Below, one piece after another: positions 56,625-64,000 of a stretch of DNA of 64,000 bases. The stretch's first letter is position 1. Each line of letters opens with the position of its first letter. Source of the DNA: Mycobacterium sp. SMC-2 (GTDB taxonomy: Bacteria > Actinomycetota > Actinomycetes > Mycobacteriales > Mycobacteriaceae); NCBI RefSeq assembly GCF_025263485.1, contig NZ_CP079863.1:5022001-5086000 (forward strand), read 5' to 3'. Below the pieces are notes generated by a model. That model made no database searches, was not told where the DNA came from, and saw nothing but the letters and a program-made list of their open reading frames with translations. The position numbers and the translations under genes were made by a program.

Positions 56625-59600
56625 TCATCGCGCTTGCCGCTCCTCACTGGCCATCGGTGCGGGTGACGACCCCGTTATACCAATATCGGTCTGGGGCTTA
56701 CCTTGCAGCGCCGTCACCAGATTGGCCACCATCTGCACCAACTCGACATCGCGGATGCGCGCCGCCCCGACGCCGCCGGCCCGCGGGATGGGAACCTGCA
56801 CGGTCGAGGTGGTGGCGCGGTAGCTCGCGGCCGGATACATCCGCTTGAGCCGCACCTGCGCCGAGTCGGGCAGCGTCATCGGCGAGAGCCGCACGGTCGC
56901 CGCCGACGGGGCCGATACCTCGGTGATGCCGGCGGCGCGGCACAGCAGCCGCAACCGCGCCACCGCCACCAGGCGCAGCGCCGGTTCGGGCAGCGCGCCG
57001 TAGCGGTCGACGAGTTCCTCCACCACGGCGTCGACGGCCGCATCGTCCGCCGCCGCCGCCAGCCGCCGGTAGGCCTCCAGCCGCAGCCGGTCGCTGCCGA
57101 TGTAGTCCGGCGGCAGGTGCGCGTCCACCGGCAGGTCGATGCGCACGTCCTTGGGCTCCTCGGGCGTGGTCACGGTTTGGCCGTCGGCGGCCGCGCGGTA
57201 GGCCTCGACGGCCTCGCCCACCAGCCGCACGTACAGGTCGAACCCGACGCCGGCGACGTGCCCGGACTGCTCGACGCCCAACACGTTGCCGGCGCCGCGG
57301 ATCTCCAGGTCCTTCAGCGCGACCGCCATCCCCGCGCCCAGCTCGTTGTTCTGCGCGATGGTCGCCAGCCGGTCGTAGGCCGTCTCGGTCAGCGGGGCGT
57401 GCGGCGGATACAGGAAGTAGGCGTAACCGCGCTCGCGGCTGCGCCCGACCCGGCCCCGCAGCTGGTGCAGCTGGGACAGGCCGAAGGTGTCGGCGCGCTC
57501 GACGATCAGCGTGTTGGCGTTGGAGATGTCCAGCCCGGTCTCCACGATCGTGGTGCACACCAGGATGTCGTATTCGCGGTTCCAGAACCCCTGCACGGTG
57601 CGTTCCAGCCGCTCCTCGGGCATCTGGCCGTGCGCGACGACCACCCGCGCCTCGGGCACCAGCTCGCGGACGCGGGCCGCCGCCCGGTCGATGGAGCTGA
57701 CCCGGTTGTGCACGTAGAAGGCCTGCCCGTCGCGCAGCAGCTCGCGCCGCAGGGCCGCCGCGACCTGCTTGTCGTCGTGCGGTCCGACGTAGGTCAGCAC
57801 GGGATACCGCTCCTCGGGCGGCGTTAGGATCGTCGACATCTCGCGGATCCCGGCCAGGCTCATCTCCAGGGTGCGCGGGATGGGGGTGGCGCTCATGGTC
57901 AGCACGTCGACGTGGGTGCGCAGCGACTTGATGTGCTCCTTGTGCTCGACGCCGAAGCGCTGCTCCTCGTCGACCACCACCAGGCCCAGGTCCTTCCAGC
58001 GCACCCCGGTCTGCAGCAGCCGGTGCGTGCCGATCACGATGTCCACCGACCCGTCGGCCAGGCCCTCGATCACGGCGCGCGACTCGGCGTTGTCGGTGAA
58101 CCGGGAGAGCCCCTTGACGGTCACCGGGAAGCCGGCCATCCGGTCGGTGAACGTCTGCAGGTGTTGGTCGGCCAGCAGCGTGGTGGGCACCAGCACGGCG
58201 ACCTGCTTGCCGTCCTGGACCGCCTTGAACGCCGCCCGCACCGCGATCTCGGTCTTGCCGTACCCCACGTCGCCGCAGATCACCCTGTCCATCGGGATCG
58301 GTTTCTCCATGTCGGCCTTGACCTCTTGGATCGCGGTGAGCTGGTCGACGGTCTCGGTGAAGCCGAAGGCGTCCTCCATTTCGGCCTGCCACGGGGTGTC
58401 CGGCGCGAAGGCGTGCCCGGCGCTCGCCTGCCGTTTTGCATACAGCGCGACGAGTTCGCCGGCGATCTCGCGGACGGCGCGGCGGGCCTTGGTCTTGGTG
58501 TTGGCCCAGTCGCTGCCGCCGAGCTTGCTCAGCGCCGGCGCCTGCCCGCCGACGTAGCGGGACAGCTGGTCGAGCGAGTCCATCGGGACGTACAGCTTGT
58601 CCGAACCGCCGCCGCGCTTGCTGGACGCGTACTCCAGCACCAGGTATTCGCGCCGGGCGCCGCCGACGGTGCGCTCGGTCATCTCGACGAACCGCCCGAT
58701 GCCGTGCTGGTCGTGCACCACCAGGTCGCCGGCCGTCAGCGCCAGCGGATCGACGGTGTTGCGCCGCTTGGCCGCCAGCCGCTTGCCTTCGACGGCCGTG
58801 GCCCGGCTCCCGGTCAGGTCGGTCTCGGTGATGACGACCAGGTTGGCGCCGGGGACGATGACACCGTCGTGCAGCGGGCCCTTGAGCACCCCGACCACAC
58901 CCGGTTTCGGAGTCGCGCCCGGTTCCAGCATGGCGGCGGGGGTGTCGGAGTCGGCGAGCCGCTCGACGACCCGGTGGGCGGTCCCGGCGCCGGGGGCGAC
59001 CACCGCGGCGCAACCACCGGTCGAGACGTGCGCACGCAGCATCGCGAAGATGCCGTCGATGTCGTGTTGGTGCCCGCGGGCCGACGGCGCCGCCCGCACG
59101 TCCAGTTCCACGGCCGACTCGTCGGAGAGCTGACTCAGCGTCCACCACGGGTGACCGCCGCGGGCCGCCGCGGCGCGCACGTCGTCGAGTTCGGCGAACC
59201 CCGATCCGCCGAACTGCGCGACGTCGACGGGCGCGTCGGTGCCCAGCGCGGCGACTGACCACGACGCCTCCAGGAATTCGCTGCCCGTCTTGATCAGGTC
59301 GGCGGCCCGGGTGCGCACCTTTTCGGGGTCACACAGCAGCACGGGCGTGCCCTCGGCCAGCTGGTCGGTCAGCAGCACGTGTTCGCCGGGCCGCAGCACC
59401 GGCAGCAGCGCCTCCATGCCGTCGACCGCGATGCCCTCGGCCAGCTTGGCCAGCATGTCGGTGACGCTGCCGGTGATGGCGGGCTCGCCCGTGGAATGCC
59501 GGGCGGCCAGGGCGGCGGCCCGCTCCCGCACGTCGTCGGTGAGCAGCAGCTCGCGGCAGGGCACCGCGATCACCGTCTGTATCTCGATCTCGGGTATCGA

Positions 59601-60281
59601 GCGCTGGTCGGCGACGGCGAACATCCGCATCTCGCTGACCTCGTCGCCCCAGAACTCGACGCGCACCGGGTGCTCGGCGGTCGGCGGGAAGACGTCGAGG
59701 ATGCCCCCGCGCACGGCGAACTCGCCGCGCCGGCCCACCATGTCGACCCGGGTGTAGGCCAGCTCGACCAGCCTGGCGACGACGTCGGAGAAGGCGATCT
59801 CCCGGCCGACGCTCAACGTGATCGGCTCGATCAGGCCCAGCTGCGGCGTCATCGGCTGCAGCAGCGAGCGCACCGCGGTCACCACCACCCGCAGCGGCGG
59901 GCCCAGCCGTGCATCGTCGGGATTAGCCAGCCTGCGCAGCACGGTCAACCGGGCGCCGACGGTGTCGACGCCCGGCGAGAGCCGCTCGTGCGGCAGCGTC
60001 TCCCAGGACGGAAAGGCCGCCACGGCATCGCCGAAGACGCCGCGCAGTTCAGCGGTCAGGTCATCGGCTTCACGCCCGGTCGCGGTGACTACCAGCAGAG
60101 GGCCCAACCGCGCCAGCGCGCCGGCGACGAAAAGCCGCGCGCCGGCTGGACCCACCAGGTGAAGCTCGGCCGGGCGCTCGGCCGCGTCGTCGATCAGTTG
60201 CTGGAAGGTCGGCGCGGTGAGCGCCAATTCAACGAGCCCCGCGATCGGGGATTCTGGGCGAGCAGGCCCCGGTGCGGTCAT
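56625..60281 (-). CDS. mfd: Transcription-repair coupling factor Mfd
   Basis: A 1218-residue DNA translocase that removes stalled RNA polymerase and recruits UvrA. The UvrB-like N-terminus (about 1-350) is followed by the RNA polymerase-interacting domain with [19 protein letters not shown] near residue 520, then the RecG-like motor with Walker [12 protein letters not shown] (near 670), DEEQ box VVDEEQRFG (near 770) and [14 protein letters not shown], and the TRCF C-terminal domain. Length agrees with Rv1020 (1234). ATG at 60281. Divergent from the lysA-like gene. Confidence 0.97.
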   Translation of the reverse strand: MTAPGPARPESPIAGLVELALTAPTFQQLIDDAAERPAELHLVGPAGARLFVAGALARLGPLLVVTATGREADDLTAELRGVFGDAVAAFPSWETLPHERLSPGVDTVGARLTVLRRLANPDDARLGPPLRVVVTAVRSLLQPMTPQLGLIEPITLSVGREIAFSDVVARLVELAYTRVDMVGRRGEFAVRGGILDVFPPTAEHPVRVEFWGDEVSEMRMFAVADQRSIPEIEIQTVIAVPCRELLLTDDVRERAAALAARHSTGEPAITGSVTDMLAKLAEGIAVDGMEALLPVLRPGEHVLLTDQLAEGTPVLLCDPEKVRTRAADLIKTGSEFLEASWSVAALGTDAPVDVAQFGGSGFAELDDVRAAAARGGHPWWTLSQLSDESAVELDVRAAPSARGHQHDIDGIFAMLRAHVSTGGCAAVVAPGAGTAHRVVERLADSDTPAAMLEPGATPKPGVVGVLKGPLHDGVIVPGANLVVITETDLTGSRATAVEGKRLAAKRRNTVDPLALTAGDLVVHDQHGIGRFVEMTERTVGGARREYLVLEYASSKRGGGSDKLYVPMDSLDQLSRYVGGQAPALSKLGGSDWANTKTKARRAVREIAGELVALYAKRQASAGHAFAPDTPWQAEMEDAFGFTETVDQLTAIQEVKADMEKPIPMDRVICGDVGYGKTEIAVRAAFKAVQDGKQVAVLVPTTLLADQHLQTFTDRMAGFPVTVKGLSRFTDNAESRAVIEGLADGSVDIVIGTHRLLQTGVRWKDLGLVVVDEEQRFGVEHKEHIKSLRTHVDVLTMSATPIPRTLEMSLAGIREMSTILTPPEERYPVLTYVGPHDDKQVAAALRRELLRDGQAFYVHNRVSSIDRAAARVRELVPEARVVVAHGQMPEERLERTVQGFWNREYDILVCTTIVETGLDISNANTLIVERADTFGLSQLHQLRGRVGRSRERGYAYFLYPPHAPLTETAYDRLATIAQNNELGAGMAVALKDLEIRGAGNVLGVEQSGHVAGVGFDLYVRLVGEAVEAYRAAADGQTVTTPEEPKDVRIDLPVDAHLPPDYIGSDRLRLEAYRRLAAAADDAAVDAVVEELVDRYGALPEPALRLVAVARLRLLCRAAGITEVSAPSAATVRLSPMTLPDSAQVRLKRMYPAASYRATTSTVQVPIPRAGGVGAARIRDVELVQMVANLVTALQGKPQTDIGITGSSPAPMASEERQAR

Positions 60282-60388
60282 GATGAATCCATTCTAGGGG
60301 CGCCAAGATTCGTCAATATTGAGCCCGGAGACGTCAAGGCTTCGTAAGGAAAGCGGCACCCGACCCGCTGCGGGCGCACGTTGGTTTC

Positions 60389-61729
60389 ATGACATTGCTG
60401 GACATCCTGCCGTCCCTGGGCCACGCGGCGCCCCCGCGGTTCGACCCCGCGATCTGGCCCATCACCGCCCACCCCGACGAGGAGGGCCGGCTCCGCGTCG
60501 GCGGTGTACCACTGGCCGACATCGCCGACGAGTTCGGCACGCCGGCCTACGTCGTCGACGAAACCGACTTCCGGCGCCGCGCCCGCCGCTATCGCAAGGC
60601 GCTGCGCGACGTTCAGGTGGTCTACGCCGGAAAGTCGCTGCTGACCACCGCGGTCGCCCGCTGGGCCCGCGAAGAGGGTCTCGGTATCGACGTCTGCTCG
60701 GGCGGTGAGCTGGCCGTCGCCCTTGCCGGGGGGGTCGACCCGGCGCGGATCATCATGCACGGTAACGCGAAGTCGCCCGAGGAGTTGCGCGCTGCGTTGC
60801 GCGTCGGGGTCGGTCGGATCGTGGTGGATTCGTGCATGGAGATCGCCTACCTCGCGGGCCTGGCCCGCCGGCGCCAGCCCGTGCTCGTCCGCGTCACACC
60901 GGACATCGACATCCACGGGCACCGCGCGGTCACCACCGGCATCAGCGACCAGAAGTTCGGGTTCACCCTCGCCGGTGACCAGACCGCCGAGGCGGTGAAT
61001 CGGGTGCTGGCGCATCCCATCCTCGACCTGGTCGGCCTGCATTGCCACATCGGCTCGCAGGTCACCGACCCCGCCCTCTACGGCGAAGCGACTCACCGGC
61101 TGGTCGCCGCCATGGCCGACATCCGGGCCCGGCACGGCGTCATCCTCACCGAGCTCAACCTCGGTGGTGGGCACGCCATCCCCTACGTTCCCGGCGATCC
61201 CGAGCTCGACCTCGACGAACTCGCCCGCGTCATCGACGACGCGCTGGACGAGGCCTGCGCCGCCGAGCATTTCCCGCGACCCAAGGTCGTGGTCGAGCCC
61301 GGCAGGGCCATCAGCGGCCGGGCCGGCGTCACCCTGTATCGCGTGTGCTCGGTGAAGACGCAATGCGGCGGCCGCACCTTCGTCGCCGTCGATGGCGGAA
61401 TGAGCGACAACCCTCGGGTATCGCTATACGGCGCCCGCTACACCGTCGCGTTGGCGAACCGGCATGCGCTGGGCCTCAAGCAGCGCGTCACCGTGGCCGG
61501 CCGGCACTGCGAATCCGGCGACGAGATCGCCCGCGACATCGACCTGCCCGCCGACCTGCACCCCGGCGACCTGCTGGCCGTGGCGTGCACCGGCGCCTAC
61601 CACCACAGCATGGCGTCGAACTACAACATGATCGGCCGGCCGGCCGTGGTCGGCGTCAGGGACGGCCGCACCCGCGAACTGGTGCGCCGCGAGACGATCG
61701 CCGACCTGCTGGCCCGCGATACCGGCTAA
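60389..61729 (+). CDS. Diaminopimelate decarboxylase-like enzyme (LysA paralogue)
   Basis: A 446-residue PLP group IV decarboxylase. The PLP lysine is in VVYAGKSLLTTAV (the common form is YA-x-K-AN), HCHIGSQ and LNLGGGHAIPY bind the cofactor phosphate, EPGRAISGRAG is the arginine motif, CESGD supplies the catalytic cysteine and GAYHHSMASNYN is the C-terminal LysA signature. All catalytic residues are present. Mycobacteria have lysA next to argS and thrA; this copy between mfd and a TetR gene has no counterpart that I know of in M. tuberculosis. Substrate might be meso-diaminopimelate or a related D-amino acid. ATG start; it ends against a convergent hairpin. Confidence 0.87.
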   Translation: MTLLDILPSLGHAAPPRFDPAIWPITAHPDEEGRLRVGGVPLADIADEFGTPAYVVDETDFRRRARRYRKALRDVQVVYAGKSLLTTAVARWAREEGLGIDVCSGGELAVALAGGVDPARIIMHGNAKSPEELRAALRVGVGRIVVDSCMEIAYLAGLARRRQPVLVRVTPDIDIHGHRAVTTGISDQKFGFTLAGDQTAEAVNRVLAHPILDLVGLHCHIGSQVTDPALYGEATHRLVAAMADIRARHGVILTELNLGGGHAIPYVPGDPELDLDELARVIDDALDEACAAEHFPRPKVVVEPGRAISGRAGVTLYRVCSVKTQCGGRTFVAVDGGMSDNPRVSLYGARYTVALANRHALGLKQRVTVAGRHCESGDEIARDIDLPADLHPGDLLAVACTGAYHHSMASNYNMIGRPAVVGVRDGRTRELVRRETIADLLARDTG

Positions 61730-61740
61730 CGGCGCGGCGC

Positions 61741-61796
61741 CGAGCGTAACCGCACTGCGAAAAATCTCGCCAGATTTCGCAGTGTGATTACGCTCG
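61741..61796. terminator. Long hairpin between lysA-like and TetR genes
   Basis: Arms 61741-61767 and 61772-61796 pair over about 25 bases with few mismatches around a CGCC loop (outer CGAGCG/CGCTCG). It sits in the convergent gap and probably terminates both transcripts. Similar GAGCGTAAC-type hairpins recur between mycobacterial genes, so it may also be an interspersed repeat. Confidence 0.6.
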
Positions 61797-61811
61797 CGAG
61801 CACACCCCGGG

Positions 61812-62459
61812 CTACTCGTCCTGCAGCCGGGGGTCGGCCTCCAGGTGGGTCAGGCCGTTCCACATCAGGTTGACCAGGTGCGCAGCGACCACTTCCTTCT
61901 TGGGCTCGCGGGTGTCGAGCCACCACTGCGCCGTCATCGACACCGAGCCCACCAGCGCCTGGGCGTAGAGCGGCGCCAGGTCCGGATCCAGGCCCCGACG
62001 AGCGAAGTCGCCGGCCAGGATCGAGCTGACCTGGCTGACGGCGTCGTTGAGCAGGCTTGAGTAGGTGCCCGAGCTGATCGCGGCCGGCGAGTCCCGGATC
62101 ATGATCCGAAAGCCATCGGTGCGTTCCTCGACGTAGGTGAGCAACGCCAACGCGACCCGCTCGACCCGCACCCGGGACCGGTTGTTGGTCAGCGACGACG
62201 TGATGCCGTCCAACAACGCCGACATCTCCCGGTCGACGACGACGGCATACAGGCCCTCCTTGCCCCCGAAATGCTCGTAGACGACGGGTTTGGACACGTT
62301 GGCGCGCAGCGCGATCTCTTCGATCGAGGTGCCCTCGTAACCGCGTTCGGCGAACAGCGAGCGCGCGATGCCGATGAGTTGTTGTCGGCGTTCGCTGCCG
62401 GTCATCCGCGCGCGCGGCGCGCGGACCTCCTTGTCCGGCTCCTTATCGAGAACAGCCAC
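61812..62459 (-). CDS. TetR-family regulator, Rv1019 type
   Basis: A 215-residue regulator with the helix-turn-helix near residues 22-68 (RRQQLIGIARSLFAERGYEG, then IALRANVSKPVVYEHFGGKE). The C-terminal helical domain (VSQVSSILAGDFARRGLDPD; MTAQWWLDTREPKKEVVA) will bind an unknown effector. In M. tuberculosis Rv1019 represses itself and neighbouring genes. Start GTG at 62459; a shorter start at MTGSERR is possible. It is divergent from tRNA-Gln and glmU. Confidence 0.87.
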   Translation of the reverse strand: MAVLDKEPDKEVRAPRARMTGSERRQQLIGIARSLFAERGYEGTSIEEIALRANVSKPVVYEHFGGKEGLYAVVVDREMSALLDGITSSLTNNRSRVRVERVALALLTYVEERTDGFRIMIRDSPAAISSGTYSSLLNDAVSQVSSILAGDFARRGLDPDLAPLYAQALVGSVSMTAQWWLDTREPKKEVVAAHLVNLMWNGLTHLEADPRLQDE

Positions 62460-62573
62460 GTCAATCAGCGTATAGCTTCGCCGGCACCGAACCGCCCGTC
62501 TTTCCCACGGCGCCGCGATCGCCCCGCAGACCGTCTAAAGTCTCTTGGTGGCGCGGGCCGACGGGGCTTGCGA

Positions 62574-62645
62574 TCCGTCGTGGTGTAATCGGCAGCACAT
62601 CAGATTTTGGTTCTGAGAGTTCAGGTTCGAGTCCTGGCGACGGAG
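62574..62645 (+). tRNA. tRNA-Gln (UUG)
   Basis: A 72-nt cloverleaf: acceptor TCCGTCG/CGACGGA with discriminator G, D-arm from GGTGTAATCGGCAGCAC, anticodon stem TCAGA/TCTGA around loop TTTTGGT (anticodon TTG), T-loop GGTTCGAGTCC. CCA is not encoded. It lies upstream of glmU as in M. tuberculosis (glnU). Confidence 0.95.
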
Positions 62646-62758
62646 CCCCAAAAATGGGCCCCAGAAAGCGTGGCCCTTTGCCGCGAGCGTCCGCAGAATG
62701 ACACGCTTGACGGCGTGTCGGCGTACCGACACGGTCGCTCGCGCCGAAAGGAGATCTC

Positions 62759-64000
62759 GTGGCGTCTCGTGGTGATACCGCGGTCCTGGTGCTCGCGGCC
62801 GGGCCCGGCACCCGGATGCGGTCGGACACCCCCAAGGTGCTGCACACGATCGCCGGCCGCAGCATGTTGTCCCACCTGCTGCACGCGATCACCAAGGTCG
62901 CGCCGCAACACCTGGTCGTGGTGCTCGGCCATGATCACCAGCGCATCGCGCCGGTGGTCGCCGAATCGGCCGACGCTCTGGGACGTCCCATCGGCGTCGC
63001 CCTTCAGGACCGGCCGCTGGGCACCGGCCACGCCGTCCGGTGCGGCCTGTCCGCGTTGCCCGAGGACTACGCCGGCGTGGTCGTCGTCACCTCCGGCGAT
63101 ACGCCACTGCTTGACGCCGACACCGTGGCCGACCTGATCGCGACGCACAACGCGGGGTCGGCGGCCGCGACCGTGCTCACCACGACGCTCGCCGACCCCA
63201 CCGGCTACGGCCGCATCCTGCGCACCCAGGACAACGAGGTCACCGCGATCGTGGAACATGCCGACGCGACGCCCTCTCAGCGGGGAATTTGTGAGGTCAA
63301 CGCCGGGGTCTACGCCTTCGACGTCGACGCGCTGCGCTCGGCGCTGAGCCGGTTGAGCTCCAACAACGCTCAGCAGGAGTTCTACCTGACCGACGTCATC
63401 GCCATCCTGCGCGGGGACGGGGAGGCCATCCACGCCCGGCACGTCGACGACAGCGCCCTGGTGACCGGCGTGAACAACCGCGTCCAGCTGGCACAACTGG
63501 GCGCCGAACTCAACCGCCGGATCATCGCCGCCCATCAGCTGGCCGGGGTGACCATCGTCGACCCCGCAACCACCTGGATCGACATCGACGTCACGATCGG
63601 CCGCGACACCGTCATCCACCCCGGCACCCAGTTGCTCGGGCGCACCCAACTCGGCGGCCACTGCGTCGTCGGCCCGGACACCACGCTGACCGACGTCACC
63701 GTCGGCGACGGCGCATCGGTGATCCGCACCCACGGCACGTCGTCGTCCATCGGTGCGGGCGCCACGGTCGGCCCCTACACCTACCTGCGGCCCGGCACGG
63801 TGCTGGGCGACGACGGCAAGCTCGGGGCGTTCGTCGAGACCAAGAACTCCACGATCGGCACCGGCACCAAGGTCCCGCACCTGACCTACGTCGGCGACGC
63901 CGACATCGGCGAACACAGCAACATCGGGGCGTCCAGCGTCTTCGTCAACTACGACGGCGCCAACAAGTCGCGCACCACGGTCGGCTCGCACGTGCGCACC
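62759..64000 (+). CDS. glmU: Bifunctional GlmU, N-terminal 414 residues
   Basis: The first 414 residues of an approximately 495-residue enzyme; the window ends in frame within the left-handed helix. GlmU acetylates glucosamine-1-phosphate and uridylylates the product to UDP-GlcNAc for peptidoglycan. The pyrophosphorylase domain (1-235) shows [32 protein letters not shown] and the catalytic D in TSGDTPLL; from 250 on the hexapeptide repeats of the acetyltransferase are seen ([28 protein letters not shown]). The GTG at 62759 follows GAAAGGAG, deciding the start. Ribosomal binding and the sequence MRSDTPK agree with Rv1018c. Confidence 0.96.
   Translation, partial: MASRGDTAVLVLAAGPGTRMRSDTPKVLHTIAGRSMLSHLLHAITKVAPQHLVVVLGHDHQRIAPVVAESADALGRPIGVALQDRPLGTGHAVRCGLSALPEDYAGVVVVTSGDTPLLDADTVADLIATHNAGSAAATVLTTTLADPTGYGRILRTQDNEVTAIVEHADATPSQRGICEVNAGVYAFDVDALRSALSRLSSNNAQQEFYLTDVIAILRGDGEAIHARHVDDSALVTGVNNRVQLAQLGAELNRRIIAAHQLAGVTIVDPATTWIDIDVTIGRDTVIHPGTQLLGRTQLGGHCVVGPDTTLTDVTVGDGASVIRTHGTSSSIGAGATVGPYTYLRPGTVLGDDGKLGAFVETKNSTIGTGTKVPHLTYVGDADIGEHSNIGASSVFVNYDGANKSRTTVGSHVRT

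Noticed and set aside
56698..59262. An 854-codon frame on the mfd strand in another phase
   Set aside because: Strong mfd motifs are in the other frame; this one is arginine-rich with no motif.

Overview
The window is high-GC chromosomal DNA from a Mycobacterium, most likely a slow grower close to the M. avium complex. The evidence is a pair of PE and PPE genes followed by two ESAT-6-like esx genes, mycothiol S-conjugate amidase (mca), trcRS, mycobacterial lipoproteins, and a gene order that runs, in reverse, from the Rv1084 to the Rv1018c equivalents of M. tuberculosis. Names and order comparisons rest on recognised protein sequences and remembered M. tuberculosis gene order; no database search was possible.

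Layout. (1) 0-24 kb, conserved metabolism: a DUF255 thioredoxin-fold protein, mca, greA, metB, pra, cbs, esterases lipU and an SGNH hydrolase, thiolase fadA3, a Bax inhibitor-like membrane protein, echA9/echA8, an Abhydrolase_9-type membrane hydrolase, a rhodanese plus cysteine-dioxygenase pair, lpqV, two patatins, a glutamine amidotransferase, fadD14 and the Rv1057-type beta-propeller. An intact IS481-family element sits at the stop codon of the Bax-like gene. (2) 24-35 kb, accessory: DUF427, DUF6295, a dienelactone hydrolase, a stand-alone CheB-type methylesterase facing a methyltransferase, small secreted or membrane proteins, a 13E12-type HNH protein, and a TetR/FAD-monooxygenase pair lying between a tRNA-Leu gene and a displaced copy of that tRNA's 3' end. 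(3) 35-39.5 kb: PE8-PPE15-esx-esx (ESX-5-type substrates) and a further PPE gene. (4) 40-50.6 kb: trcR-trcS followed in the same direction by a 27-codon ORF, kdpF-A-B-C and kdpD-E, a complete high-affinity potassium uptake and sensing system. (5) 50.6-64 kb: a small winged-helix-like ORF bounded by 33-bp inverted repeats, ppx2, a DUF501 gene, ftsB/divIC, eno, lpqU, mazG, mfd, an extra diaminopimelate decarboxylase-like gene, a TetR regulator, tRNA-Gln and the start of glmU.

How the genes work together. cbs and metB are the two halves of homocysteine/cystathionine chemistry, and the dioxygenase/rhodanese pair may act further down the same sulfur route. fadA3, echA8, echA9 and fadD14 serve acyl-CoA and branched-chain amino-acid breakdown. 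TrcRS is known to act on Rv1057 in M. tuberculosis, and both are present here. KdpDE is expected to control kdpFABC. The most striking structural observations are the IS481-type insertion whose 6-bp ACTAGT target duplication supplies the stop codons of two genes, the tRNA-Leu-bounded 2.3-kb insertion, an enlarged KdpC, a small ORF coupled to kdpF, and the short-variable-arm tRNA-Leu(UAA).
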